DNA from: Notamacropus eugenii | Taxonomy: Eukaryota; Chordata; Mammalia; Diprotodontia; Macropodidae | Direction of reading: 5' to 3' | NCBI RefSeq assembly: GCF_028372415.1 | Contig: NC_092872.1 | Coordinates: forward strand, 513,484,224-513,548,223 | Length of the DNA: 64,000 nt | Shown here: one piece after another, positions 46,241 to 58,299 of the stretch | Position numbering within the stretch: the stretch's first letter is position 1 | Layout: each line of letters opens with the position of its first letter | Position numbers and translations under genes: made by a program | The notes under the pieces: model-generated | The model's input: only the letters and a program-made list of their open reading frames with translations | Databases searched by the model: none | Told to the model about the DNA's origin: nothing

Positions 46241-46662
46241 CCAAGGCAGGAGAGCCAACCAGCAGAGGGAGCTGGTATTAAAGGCTGCACAGTAAAGAAT
46301 GGATTTATAGGGAAGAAAATGTGGAAGATGTTGGTTCTGTGTAGTAGCTCTTACATACATACAACTTTTCACAATTCTCAGGCAAAAAAATTTTATAGAG
46401 TGGACATGACAGCAGGCAATTATTCTTCTATCGATACACCAGCCTATCATCAGTAATATGACTTTCTGGAATAAGTAATGTAACCACAAAAGTTTCAAAT
46501 GCTGGGACTTGACAACGAGATACTAAAAATAACAAATATACCACCATGCAACCAAAGGAAATGGGCCCTCTGGAAACTAGAGGCAAACCATTTCAGCACC
46601 ACTTATTTGGGAGAGCCTCTGAGTGGAATTCTATCTTAGATGGAGTAAGATGTCAGAGGGAG
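46241..46662. other. Intron stretch, nothing identified
   Basis: No gene or clear repeat before the microsatellite. Confidence 0.4.
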
Positions 46663-46665
46663 AAG

Positions 46666-47315
46666 ACACACACACACGCGTGCACACACACACACACGTG
46701 CATGCACACACATGCACGTACACACATGCACGCGCACACACACATGTGCATGCACACACAGTGAGACATAGAAAGAAACAAAGAAAGAGGGACAGAGATA
46801 GACAGAGACAGAGAAAGACACACAGAAATGCAGAGAAACAGTGAGAGAAAAACACAGAGAGACAGAGGAAAGGGGAGGGAAGGAGGTATTCTATAATAGA
46901 TGGAGTAAGATTTGAGAGGTAGAAGAGATAGGGGAGAAGGACAAAGACAAAGACACAGAAATAGATTCAGAGACACAGAAACAGACAGAGGGAAAGACAG
47001 AGATGAAAAGAGGTACATAAAGAGAGGAAAAGAATGAGAGAGAAAGGAGGAAGAAGATGGAAGAGAGGGAGAGGAAGAAGAGGAGAGTGATAGAGAGGAG
47101 CAAAGGTAGGAGAGAGTGATATAAAGAAGGAAAAGGGAGAGGCAGGAAATACATATATACATTATATACAACGAGATACCTATGTATGTGTAGAGAGAAA
47201 AGAAAGGAGAAGAAGAGGGGAGAGGTAGAGAAAGAGGGAGGGAGAAAAGGAGGTAGGGAGGGAGTGAGAGAGAAAGGAGAAAGAGACAGAGACAGAGAGA
47301 GAAGGAATGAGAGCA
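46666..47315 (+). repeat. Compound CA and polypurine (GA-type) microsatellite
   Basis: About 95 nt of CA-rich units with ATG and CG interruptions passes into more than 500 nt of nearly pure purine made of gaga, gaca and ggaag units, broken by a tatacat segment near 47150-47190. Long minus-strand frames here are translations of the repeat and not genes. Confidence 0.95.
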
Positions 47316-47369
47316 CATCACACCTGAACACTATGTTCACTTTTAGAAAACTCAGTGTGAGCAAGATAT

Positions 47370-47560
47370 AGACAAATTGGAGGGAGTTCAGAGAAAAGCA
47401 ACCAAAATGATTAAGAGAAGAGAGAGATTGATTTATAAGGAAAGATTAAAGCAGCTTAAACATGTCGGAGCTGTCTTCCCTAAGTGACGAATAAGGGAGT
47501 GACACATAATAAGAATCTACGCACATTTTAAAGGTGTAAACACCAAAGAGGAGGAAGAAT
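47370..47560 (+). repeat. CR1/L3-like LINE fragment
   Basis: 'gagttcagagaaaagcaacc' and 'aaaatgattaagagaagaga' match the CR1/L3 3' region. Confidence 0.6.
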
Positions 47561-47619
47561 TAGTGCACTCTAAGGAGGTTTTAATGGACAATGGATGGGT
47601 GGCATCATGATGAGGAAAA

Positions 47620-47765
47620 TTGAATATCCTACTTACTTGTCTATGTTTTAACTCCTTGATGAGGTTGTAATCTCCTTGAGAGCAATATCTGTGATTTTTA
47701 TCTTTTTATTTCTGCTCCGTCCTGGCATATAGGGAGCACTTAAAAAGTGTTGAATGAATGAATTC
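47620..47765 (+). repeat. L2-type LINE 3' tail
   Basis: 'gttgtaatctccttgagagc', 'cctggcatatagggagcact' and 'gttgaatgaatgaatt'. Confidence 0.78.
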
Positions 47766-48535
47766 AGGTGGCCACTAAGAAATTTTGGATTCCTGTATAG
47801 TCTCCTCCAGATAAAGAAAATGACAGACTGTTGAAAATATGCTAAGCTGTATTGAGGCATCTTATTCTGTCAGGTAACAGTGCTGGGGGGGTGTTTACAC
47901 CACACCCCAAAGAGTGTGTTTACATTCTCTTTTTCCCGGTCTTATGCTCACAATCAATATATGAAATAAAATTGATGAGACTGGCTCATCCACAGTCATG
48001 GCGACTCAATTACAAAGACTTAATTTTATTTGATGATTCATGTAAAGAGAAGATCATTTTCATGGGAAATATTTTCCCATAAAATGAACATTTTAGATAA
48101 ATATGCAGGGCCTAGAGTCTCTTTCATTATTTGTTGATTGATCATTAAAGTAATAACTTCCATATTCTCAAAGACCACTATATAGATAAATCTGTCACTA
48201 AGATTCCCAGGTTACTTTAATAAAAATTAAGAATTTAAACATGACCATTTGAGAAAAAGTCTATAGCCCATCTTCTAAGACACTTTACTAGCCCCCTAAA
48301 GTCTTATTCCTAAATCTTTTTTTGCCAGATGAACTATTATAAAAGTTTTATAAAGATGGTATAATATAAATCTGTCACAGTTTCCCACTAATTAGTATCA
48401 TTTTGCCATTAATGCAACTATGTGGCAAAGATCCAGGGGTTTCTCAAACCAGTATCTTTCAAAGAAATCATTAAATTTGAAGAAGAAACAAAGCCTAGGA
48501 AGACAGTAAGGAGAGGAAATTAGTTAATATATTCA
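47766..48535. other. Intron stretch, nothing identified
   Basis: AT-rich and single-copy-looking; no gene. Confidence 0.4.
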
Positions 48536-48539
48536 GTGA

Positions 48540-49215
48540 CAGAACTAGGATCCTGAAAAATCTTGGCAGGCTGGGGATGTGGGGCTGCCACTAACAGAAT
48601 GAACAGGAATAAATGTAAAGTCCTACACTTGGATTTAAAAAATCAACAGTGTAAAAACAATGGATGCGGGATTAGTGGGGAGGAAACTGATCATGGGGAA
48701 AAGATCCATGGGGTTTTGTTTTTCAGAAGAACAATGGGGCAGCAGTGTGACAATCAAGCAAAAACAAACAAACAAACAAAAAAACCCCTCAAACCCCAAA
48801 TAAACCAATGAGGTCTTAGGTAGCACTAATATATTGTATCAGAGGGGAAAAGGGAAGTGATCAGCTACTGTATTCAACCTGGATTACATCACCGCTGGAG
48901 CATTTTATCCAGTTCTTTTTAGAAAGGGCTTTAACAAGATTAAGTTCATGTGAAGGGAACCTAGGATAGAAGAGAAGACAAAACCATGCCAAATGGAGAT
49001 CAACTGGAAGAAAGGGGGATGTTTAACTTGAAGAAGAAGAGATTTAAAATGGTCTGGTAATTAATTACATGCAAACATTTGAAGGATGGCTATGGAGAAA
49101 AGGGATTAGGCTTGTGCTTGGCCCCTGAGGGCATAATTTGGACCAAATGGTAAAAAGAGAGAAATTTTTGGTAAGATAAGGAAGAATTTTCTAACAATTA
49201 AATTTGGGCCTTTCC
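48540..49215 (+). repeat. CR1/L3-like LINE 3' region
   Basis: 'aaagtcctacacttggattt', 'tggagcattttatccagttc', 'ggggatgtttaacttgaaga', 'taaggaagaattttctaaca' in CR1/L3 order, decayed. Confidence 0.7.
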
Positions 49216-49399
49216 GATTTTGTTATGGATATGTTTTAAGAGTATAAATTCTTCATTTGGCATTAACCTGAAAAGTGCTAAATTCTTGGGTATAGTACCT
49301 GTATTCAGAGGTTTACTGACTTCCCGCCCCCCGCCATGTTTGTTTTCAATGAAATTAGAGAAGTCAACCCGATGCAAATTTGAAAGGGTTAAGTTCAAG

Positions 49400-49475
49400 A
49401 AGCCAATCAATCAAAAACATTTATGAAGCGCCTGTTGAGTCCTAGTGACAATGCTGGGTTCTGAGAGCTCCCAAA
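49400..49475 (-). repeat. Short L2-type tail, reverse orientation
   Basis: 'aacatttatgaagcgcctgt' to 'gacaatgctgggttctgaga'. Confidence 0.55.
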
Positions 49476-50565
49476 AATCGGGATGTGCAAGCATCAGGTT
49501 AGTTTTAAGGCAAGGCATCTGTGGAAAAAGAATCTATACTCAGCAACCACAGAATGTAACACAAAAGACACTAGAGATTATAAACTTGGACCTGTCTGAC
49601 TAATATGCTCCACTGGCCACAGGGTTCAGACTCTTTTGGAATCTTTTCTCACTGGAACTTCAAAGTCAATGATGACCCGGGGTGTTCACCAAAACATGAC
49701 CTCTATATTTTGAACCTCAATTATAAACAAAGGATCATATGTAACCTCAAAGCCCACTGGGGTATGGGATCTTCTCCTAATTGCTGGAAATGATTGCCCT
49801 GCCATGCATGAGGAGTGGGATGGGGTTGGAAAGGGAGAATCAGCTTTTGCCAGTCCCATGTGGTGATCTTCAAGAACTAATCTCCTTTGGGATTCGTCAA
49901 GCTTTGAGTTGATTCACTTCAGGGACATCTAGCTTCCAAGTCTGGGAAAGATAAGAGAAGTGAACTTGACTTCAGGTTGCTGAAGAAAAAGACTCTTGAA
50001 GACATAAGAGGAACCGGCAGTCTCTATCATGTCCCTGTTCCCAGCTTGTTATGTTAGAGACTGCAGGGAGTTTGCGTTTGGGTGACATTCAGGATTTGCG
50101 GGTGAGCTGAGTTATCTTGCTCCCAATGGAAAAGCTCCCACACCCTGCATTGTCTGGCATGTATTCTCCTATACACCTTACCTCATTTTTTTTTTTTTGC
50201 TATGATTTGGATAAATGGATTTCTTCGCTATTCACTACGTGTGTTCATTGTGGAACCGATATCTAATGGGAAAAGGCACAGTTTGAGGACCTCCCCTCAG
50301 TCAAGGACAAAGTAATCAGAAGTTGGCAGGAACTTGACTGTAAACCTTAAATGAAGAGTATTTAAGGGAGTAGATAGACAGACTTCTAGTTCAGCACCTC
50401 TTCTCTTTGAGGAGAGCAGAACTGCCTCTGTCCCCAACTTGCTCATCTCCTAGCAGAAATGAAAGTCTAGTTTGAAGAAGGTTAGGGAGAGAGGAGAGGG
50501 CTGGAGATGGCTATTCTGCCTTCAAGACACATCAAGACAGCCCTCACTACACTTGGGGCCTTACA
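49476..50565. other. Intron stretch, unassigned
   Basis: 49790-50460 has the look of an old LTR-type or other interspersed repeat but no phrase lets me name it. Poly-T at 50187-50199. No gene. Confidence 0.35.
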
Positions 50566-50569
50566 TTTA

Positions 50570-50705
50570 CATTAGGATTTAGAGCCAGAAGACATCTTAG
50601 AGACCAACCTTTTCATTTTATAGATAGGAAAATTAAAGAGTAAAAATGTTAAATGACTTTCCCAGGGTACATTCAATGAAAGTTCTAGTCTATTGAAAGT
50701 CCATG
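50570..50705 (-). repeat. MIR-like SINE, reverse orientation
   Basis: 'aggatttagagccagaagac' and 'tcattttatagataggaaaa'. Confidence 0.7.
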
Positions 50706-50864
50706 CAGAGAGCAACTCAGGGCCCCAATTTCATGACATAGAATTTTTTTAAAGCAACTTAGTACTTCTCCAGCCCTTTAAGGTTTACAAAGCAATTTCC
50801 TTACAACTGTGAGGTAGACAGGTATGAAAGTCATTTCACAGGAGAAACTAGTCAGTAAATTCAT

Positions 50865-50934
50865 ATCTATCTATCTGTCTATCTATCTATCTATCTATCC
50901 ATCTATCCATCTATCTCTCCTACCTATCCATCCT
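50865..50934 (+). repeat. (TATC)n microsatellite
   Basis: Imperfect tetranucleotide run with tgtc and catc variants. Confidence 0.95.
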
Positions 50935-50941
50935 TCTAGAT

Positions 50942-51210
50942 CAGGAATTCTTAAACCTTTTTTTTGGTGTTATTAATTTCTTTGGCAACTTGGCAAATCC
51001 TATAGACCCCTTTTCTGAATAAAGCTTTGAAATGTATAAAATAAAATATATAGGATTGATTAGCAATTATATAGATATGGTATCCTTAAAGTCTTAGTGA
51101 AGCTATTAAGTTTCAATAATTTAAAACTGCACTAAGACTTTTGAGACATCATGTATTAAAATAGTTCTTAACAGGAAAAAAAATCACAGATCCCAGGTTA
51201 AAAACCCCTG
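50942..51210 (-). mobile_element. Non-autonomous hAT-like DNA transposon with both ends
   Basis: 269 nt with terminal inverted repeats: left starts caggaattcttaaacc, and the right end read in reverse starts caggggtttttaacct. Flanks ttctagat (50934-50941) and ttccatat (51211-51218) agree at 6 of 8, as expected of a decayed 8-bp target duplication. No transposase is encoded. Same family as 44835-45015. Confidence 0.7.
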
Positions 51211-51482
51211 TTCCATATCAAATATAAAATATCTTGACAGAAGGGAATTGTATAAACTGATATAAGGAGCCATCTACTGCAGTGTCTTCCTTTGAAATTT
51301 TGACCTAGAGAGGGGAAGTAAGTTACCTAGTCTTTCAGTGAGTTCCTAACAGCTGGCATTGGAACCTAGTTATCTGAAATAGTCTGCTACTATTTCCACT
51401 ATACTAGGGAAAACAGAACGAGAACCTAGAGTAAGATTTTTTTTCCCAAAAATTTTGCCTCAAAGGCTAAGTTGGCAATCAA
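51211..51482. other. Short intron stretch, unassigned
   Basis: Weak MIR-like antisense phrases at 51290-51400 only. Confidence 0.35.
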
Positions 51483-51975
51483 TCTATCAGCCTTTATTAA
51501 GCACTTACTAAGGGCCACCCAGTGTGCAAAGCACTGAGGAAAAAAAAGAGGAAATTGAAATAGTTCCTGTCCTCAAAAAGCTTACATTTTAACCAAGCTA
51601 ACAGAGACATCACAAGGAAATACCAATAGCATCCTTTCAAATATGATATTTTACCTTTCATCTCCATTCCTTTACACAGCCTCTCACCTATGCCTGAAAT
51701 GTCATCTGTTCTCAATTCTGATTTAAAATCTCTAATTTCTTTCCAAACTTAGCTCCAAAGCTTCCTCCTCTATGATTCCTCATAGCAGTGTCACTGCCCT
51801 TCCTCCCAACCAAATTACCTCAGATTTATTTTATAGACAGTTATTCTCCACACACATATGCATATACATATTGTTCCCTTACAAACAGGGATAGTTTCTT
51901 TTTTGTCATTGTATGCCCAGGTCCTGGCTCATAGTAGGCACTTACTTACTGCCCATGAGGTAACTGATTGATTCT
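51483..51975. repeat. Two L2-type fragments in opposite orientation
   Basis: 51483-51600 is an antisense tail ('ttattaagcacttactaagg'). 51640-51975 is a sense 3' end ('cctatgcctgaaatgtcatc', 'tcctggctcatagtaggcac'). Confidence 0.78.
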
Positions 51976-53585
51976 GTTGGCTCTCTTGCAAAAGTACAAA
52001 TTTAGGGCTATAAACCTGAAACTCTGGAAACCCATAAAAACCCAGGTCTTTGATAAACAAAAGGATCACATGCAAGGATATGACTGCAAAAGGAAGGAAA
52101 CACTGCAGTTTGGGGCTCTCATAATCTTGAGGCAATTCTAAGAGGCAGATTACAAAACAGCCCTTGAAAGTACAAACATTTTGCTTCTTTCTAAACCTAC
52201 AGAAGAGGAAAAGGTATTTTGTTTTGTTTTCTGAGGAGGAAAATGCTGTCACCAACAATGACCCTGTAAGTGAGAATCATGCTGGGAAAGAAGGGAAGCA
52301 GTAGAGGGCATCTGACCTCTACCAAACACTGTGTTTCTTTCAGGGAGGCTTATCTCTCTCTCTCTCTGTCTCGGTCTCTGTCTCTCTCATCTAAGACTCA
52401 ATATCATGTCTGCTTGCAAAAGAGACTTAAATTTCCTTCCTGATTTTTAACAGCAAAATAGGATGCTTGGTCACAAAAATGAGGAGCTGAAAAGCAGCCA
52501 CCAATGAATTTTCAACTCTCATTATTAGTGTCTGTGGAATTCAGGATATCTCCAGGTGGATGCCAATTTCTATCCCTTCCATTTCGTTGCCTTTTGGGTG
52601 CAGCACCGTGCAATTGTGGCTCATTTGAAATTCAAACAGTACAGTGTGGAATAGGAGCAACTCCATAAGTTGTCTATTAAGGCATCATTATCCCTAAAAT
52701 GTTATCATTTAAATACTAAGGAAGAGACCACGCCCAGCCAAACCCCAACCTTTGAGCCAAGATTTTATCAGGTTGACAAAGTAAGGAGTAAGGGAGGGAA
52801 AATCACTCATTGAACTGCATAGAATTGAAAAAATAATCAGAAAGTGATCAGTGAATCTGTAAATAACTGGAGATCAATCAAAGGACATAAAACTGCCAGT
52901 AGGGTTGGAACAGAGAGGGATTTCCATCATCAGCCCCAGAAACCTATCAAGGGATAGATAGGAATTCAAACCAGTCATCTTTGCCAATGGGCCTGAGAAG
53001 AAACTCCGGATAGAATGAACACCTCCTACCTAGCAGTGAAAGGGGACACTTCCCAAATGGTCTCAGCCTGAATTATAAAGTCCTTGAGGCCTCACTCAGA
53101 TTTTATGAAACTGGGTGGGGGGAGGGGAGAATCCATTGCTATGATGCATAGACACTGAGTTGCTCTGCTTTTCAAAGCCTTTCACACACCAAAGGGATGA
53201 ACATCATTCAAATAAACAAAAAGGAAAGATGTCCAGATGAAAATCTTTGAGATTAATCCATGTCCTTGGGCCTCAAAAAACCAAAAACATTTATAAAGGC
53301 CAGTCTTGGAAATTAGAATAAGGGAAGCAATAGTCTGGGCCTATGGGCAGCTGGAGTGCTTAGTGAATTAAGCTTATGGAGGAGGTGGCTGATCAGAGGA
53401 GTGGTCACTTCTGGGGTTGTCCCTTTAAGACTAATCTAATGGACGGAGAAGGAAAACAAGCCTGAGATTAAACTCAACCACCTTAGATTTCACTTGAAGG
53501 AAATCCAGTATACAAAGGTCTAATTTCATAACACTGAGCTGCAGTTAATCATTTTACAAAAAAGGATTTCCAACACTATTTTAGA
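51976..53585. other. Intron stretch, mostly unassigned
   Basis: A CT-rich microsatellite lies at 52351-52389. Nothing else was recognised. No gene. Confidence 0.4.
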
Positions 53586-53589
53586 TAGT

Positions 53590-53750
53590 GATAACCAGCT
53601 GTGTTGCTTTGCTGTACGTGTGACCTTGTTCAAGTCATATAACCTCTTTGGACTTCAGTTACAGATTTGTAAACTGAGTGGGAATGGGGTGGAGCTACAT
53701 ATTCTCTAAGCTCTCTTTCCAGGTTGAAGACCTTTGATCCTGTGATTTAA
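53590..53750 (+). repeat. MIR-like CORE-SINE
   Basis: 'gtgaccttgttcaagtcata' and 'gaagacctttgatcctgtga'. Confidence 0.65.
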
Positions 53751-54224
53751 ATGTAAAGTATTCACATATTTTAAAAAATACTGATTGCAGAAAACGTGTA
53801 TATGTGGAGTGTAAAACTTGAAGAGAAATATCCCTCAAACATTGTCTAGCAGTACAGTGACCTTACTTTCTAGGCTAAGCGAACTTACCTCAAAACTATA
53901 GAATATTCTATTTACTAATATTTATTTGTTTATTCTCTTTATTCATGGTCATTTTTGAAGCCTGCCATAATAGTTACTCAAGCTCTTAATTAATGCATTT
54001 TCTCCCTGTAAGCAAGCGTCAATGACTACCTGACCCACCTTGATTTTTCTAATATTTTTCTTTTAAGAAAATCATATAATATACCATCCAGACCTTGGAT
54101 AAGACATTCGTGTTCCTTGGCAAAGTATGGAAATAGTGTCCCATATATTCTAATGAATTAATAACAAGAAAAAGGTTTCACATATACCAAAGTTAGTAGT
54201 GTTCTTAGTAGTAGGAAAGAAACT

Positions 54225-54600
54225 AGAATCAAAATATGTGCCCACCGACTGGGAAATGGATTAACAGGATGTAGTAGATGGATGTGAGGCAATAGCATTA
54301 AAGACGATTAGAAATTCAGACAAACATGGAAATCTTTTATGAACTGATGCAGAGTAAAGAGAGAGCCAACCAAACCAAGAGGACAATATATACAAGGACT
54401 ACAGTAAAGGCCAAAACAATTCACATCAAACACAATGTCTAGTCTGGGTTCCAGAAAACTGATGATGCACAATACTTATTTTACTCTAAGAAAATTGGTG
54501 GCCTGTGCATAGGTGCAGAGTATTCTGTAAGTTATCAATTGTCATCAATGTGTCTTTCATTCTACTTAGCTGCTTTTCTTTGTTTTAAAAGAGAATTCTT
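54225..54600 (+). repeat. Marsupial-type retroposon 3' fragment, copy 2
   Basis: 'tgcccaccgactgggaaatg', 'ttttatgaactgatgcagag', 'aaagagagagccaaccaaac' and 'gaggacaatatatacaagga' resemble a common marsupial interspersed sequence related to 19695-20175. Confidence 0.55.
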
Positions 54601-55095
54601 TGGGGAGCGGGGAGAAGGGAATAACAGGTAATCACAGTATGTTTTAAAAAGCATCAACAGAGCATTAAAAGGAAGTCAAAAATGTTAGCTTCCCAAGTAT
54701 GAGAACTACTTCCACATGGTGCTACCATTCACCAGTGGCTTTGAACTGTAACAGACGTGACTTAGCTTATCAAATAAGTAATTATGGGTAGTACAAAGCA
54801 GACTTTACAAAATGGTAGAGACAGCCTGATTATCTCCTTGCCAGAAAAGGCCATCTCTCTATGTCATCAACATTCTTCCAATGAAGTTCTTTGTGGCAGA
54901 TCAAGGAACACCAAGTTTCTGGAAGAACTACTTGGAATAAAACCTAATATGGCACCCAATAAAATCTTCTGTTGCACATAGTACTTTCATCACCACCAAA
55001 CACATTTAATTCAAAGATTTCAAAATCTTTATGGAATATAATGATTTCTACTCTCTATGCATGTAAAACTGAAGATCTGAATAAGACAGGAAGTC
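54601..55095. other. Intron stretch, nothing identified
   Basis: No gene or clear repeat. Confidence 0.4.
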
Positions 55096-55097
55096 AT

Positions 55098-55118
55098 ATA
55101 TATATATATATATACACA

Positions 55119-55158
<40 letters not shown>

Positions 55159-55176
55159 TATATACATATATATAAA
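55098..55176 (+). repeat. Compound (TA)n(CA)n microsatellite
   Basis: Alternating ta and ca runs ending in atatata. Confidence 0.95.
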
Positions 55177-56025
55177 AATACACTTCCATACATACGTATA
55201 CATGTAGAAAGCTATTGCCACAGAGTGTTGGATCCCATTCCTTAGGAAAGGCCTTAGTACACTTAGCACAGGGAAAGTATTCACCAAATATTTGATTGAC
55301 TGATTGATTGTCTCAGGGTTCTGCTCTCTGATTTCAAGGTGACAGCTGTCCAATTTGATCAATAGCTTTCACTGAACCCCCTCTTCCCAGCACCTAATAC
55401 AAACAAGCTTTTCTTCCTCTGACTGTAGAAATGCTCTTTGGACCCATCTTTGTTCATCTCACAGCTTATTCCACACTAGAATTGCTACATAATTGTTATA
55501 AAATTCTACATATTTGAGGCTTCATATTGCCTTCATTATATTTTTAAAAGTCCTTAAGGACAAAAACTATATATTTCTTATCTCTATCTCTTCACCAGGC
55601 CCCATCTTACACATAATAGGAAAATAAATTATCAAAATAGGTTTATTAAAAAATTGACCAAATAAGTTAATTGGTGAATCTGTTGTAATATGTCCATCCA
55701 ACCTTTCTTATCATCTCTAAATAACATTAGTGCATTCTGACAGGATCCTTCTAGAGACAATAACCCTACTTTTGACATAATCTTTGGTGAGATTTTCAAG
55801 TTAGGTTGAATGGTATCCCATGGAAGGATGGAGGTATATTTTAGGGCAGGAAGAGGTATGTTACTTATGAAAATGATAACACACAGTCAAGTTTCCTTAT
55901 ATCCATGAAACAATCAGGACGTACAAGGACTACAAAACTCAGATTAATTAATTCTTCAGTGATTGATGTTATGGGAACAACTCCTTTTGGTTTTAGGCCT
56001 TATTCTTTGAAAGCTTTCCCCATAT
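55177..56025. other. Intron stretch with a weak L2-type tail
   Basis: 55480-55640 reads like a very decayed L2 3' end ('ttaaggacaaaaactatata', 'caccaggccccatcttacac'). Otherwise nothing recognised. Confidence 0.4.
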
Positions 56026-56029
56026 CATA

Positions 56030-56185
56030 GTTCTACACAGGATCTGGTCCAAACACTTCATTTTATAGAAAAAGAAACTGAGGCCAAGAGAGGGTATATG
56101 AGTGCCCCCAGGGTACACAACTAGTTAAGAATGGGGCCCTAATATAAAATCAGGTCTTCTTTCTGCCACTCTAGAGCTCTTTCCA
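56030..56185 (-). repeat. MIR-like SINE, reverse orientation
   Basis: 'tccaaacacttcattttata', 'gaaactgaggccaagagagg' and 'ctctagagctctttccatag'. Confidence 0.8.
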
Positions 56186-56229
56186 TAGACCATTATCTTA
56201 TATGTAATATTCTATGTTTTTTGCCTTGG

Positions 56230-56461
56230 AGGCAGTTAGGTGGCTCAGTGGATAGAGATCTGGGCCTGGAATTAGGAAATCCTGAGTTCAAACCTGGCCT
56301 CAGGTACTTACAAGTTGCGTGACCCTGGGTAAGTCTCAAGTTTGCCTTAATCCATTGGAAAAGGAAATGATAAACCATTCCAGTATCTTTGCCAAGAAAA
56401 CCCCATGGGCAGTTTCATGCATGGAGTCCCAAAGAGTCATGCACGGCTAAACAACAACAAC
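56230..56461 (+). repeat. Marsupial-type tRNA-derived SINE
   Basis: 'ggcagttaggtggctcagtg', 'gatctgggcctggaattagg', 'ccagtatctttgccaagaaa' and an acaacaacaac tail. A short central deletion removes part of the core. Confidence 0.88.
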
Positions 56462-57280
56462 TTTCTTGCCTTAGCAAGTTAAATATAGAAAGTATAATTT
56501 AACATTTCTGAGGGGGATGATTCAAGGTTACATAGGTAAAGTCATCCCAGAATAGCATTTGTGACATCAGTCTCCACCATTCATGCCCGACGATGCAAAA
56601 GATTGTGTTGGATACGTGCTCAGCTCTTGACGTTCATTGGCAAGACTTAAAAAAAATTGTATATTATATTTGTATTACATTATTTTATACTTTATATAAT
56701 ATTATATTTATATTAATATAATCCTATTTCTTTCTGAACTTGGGCCTTTCTCTAAAAAGTGGTGTTCTAGAAAAACAATTCTGATTTTTAAAATACTTGG
56801 TAAGGAGACAGCTAACTGCTATTTTATCATAATGATCTGAACTAAGGATTAAGTATGGAGAACCCCAACTGCCTAGAGTTTGCAAGTATTTCTACCAAAA
56901 ATATTTTGTTATTCTGCTTGCTGACCCAAACTTCCACTGAAATTGAATTTACTCTCTCAACTAAACTATTGATATTTCTCTCAGCAACATCTATATTCTC
57001 CCTCTTGCTAATACACAGCAGTCCTTCTGTTTTATTTTTCCAAGTCTAGGAGTTCAGTCACAAATCTGTTAGTCCAATAAAATCTTACTTACCTTTGAAG
57101 AGATATAACTCATATTCAGCAATGTTATTGCACATGCAAACTGCACTTGCTTAGAAGGTGTTAACTTTTCTGTCTTTGCCCTGCATCTCCTAGCGTCCTT
57201 ATTTCCTATCACTAGTAGGAGTAGGGACATTAAAATCAGGATTTAGCTAAGTCTCTCCAAATACATAAATATATTTATTT
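56462..57280. other. Intron stretch, AT-rich
   Basis: A TA-rich segment at 56655-56725. No gene or clear transposon. Confidence 0.4.
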
Positions 57281-57281
57281 A

Positions 57282-57282
<1 letters not shown>

Positions 57283-57316
<34 letters not shown>
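57283..57316 (+). repeat. (TG)n microsatellite
   Basis: Short pure TG run. Confidence 0.95.
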
Positions 57317-57384
57317 ATGTCTGTCTTAACAGGTAACTTTTCCCAATTACTTATTTCTTTAAAACTGGAGGCTATCAGGGAAAA

Positions 57385-57560
57385 TGTGTGGTCCAATGGA
57401 GAGTAGGATGATAAACCAGATAACCAGACAACTTCTAGTTGGGCTCTTCCACTAACTAATGGTGTGGCCTTTCACTCCCAGTTTCATTATTGGTAAAATG
57501 AAGGGACTAGACAAGGGGATATATTTCTAAGGAGTTCTGACATTTTATAGCTTCCTACTT
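57385..57560 (+). repeat. MIR-like SINE
   Basis: 'aatggtgtggcctttcactc', 'cattattggtaaaatgaagg' and 'aaggagttctgacattttat'. Confidence 0.65.
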
Positions 57561-57589
57561 TTACTCATCCTGATGAATCTCTGGTCACT

Positions 57590-57735
57590 GGATTCAGATG
57601 GCTCTGGAGGAGAAGTGAGGCTAGTGACCTGCACAGCCCTCCCTCACTCAAAACAAAGTCAAGTGCAAGTCATGTCATCATTTCTCTGATGTCATGGTCT
57701 TCTTCGAAAATGAAGGACAAACAGAGATAGACTTT
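57590..57735 (+). repeat. SINE 3' segment of a second marsupial type
   Basis: 'ctggaggagaagtgaggcta', 'ctgatgtcatggtcttcttc' and 'gaaaatgaaggacaaacaga' form a tail I know as very common in marsupial genomes. Family name not certain. Confidence 0.6.
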
Positions 57736-57949
57736 TATGTTATTCATCTTTGATGCATCTACTCCCTCCAAAATAAGACCCAATTTCAAATTTAGGATAG
57801 AGTAAATCCCTTAGGTATTACTTCAAAGGACCTAAACTATTGACTAGAAAGAGTCCTGAAAGAACAATGATACTAATTCCCAGGGTGGCCTAATATACCT
57901 GACATTTCATTGGATCCTTGATCATATCCTTATGCAAGACTGTGATAGC

Positions 57950-58285
57950 AAAAAGTTGGGGGGAAATGTGAACAAATATTGAAGAATGACTGAATATAAT
58001 GGACTCTCATTGTACAAGGAACACAAAGAATTCAGATCAACATGGGAAAACTAATAAGAGGTGATTCTGAATGAAAATACAGAGATAAAAGAACAATACA
58101 CATCCTGACCACAGTAATACGTAAGTAAAGTTAACATTAGGTACAACAAAACTCTGGTCAAACATGATGGTCAATATTACTGCCATATGGCAAAAATTAA
58201 AGGACACCATCTTCTTTCTGTTAACAATGAGTAAACTGTTTTCAGGATGTGGACTTTTTATAATATGGTTCATTTAAGTATTTGT
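57950..58285 (+). repeat. Marsupial-type retroposon 3' fragment, copy 3
   Basis: 'atgactgaatataatggact', 'gattctgaatgaaaatacag' and 'ataaaagaacaatacacatc' resemble 54225-54600. Heavily decayed. Confidence 0.45.
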
Positions 58286-58299
58286 TAGTAAACTTTGTT

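Noticed and set aside
46653..47364. Long minus-strand open frames (222 and 157 codons) rich in Ser, Leu and Phe
   Set aside because: They are translations of the CA and polypurine microsatellite and its complement.
43705..56461. tRNA genes at SINE heads
   Set aside because: The tRNA-like heads belong to retroposed SINEs with degenerate structure and SINE tails; no intact cloverleaf was found.
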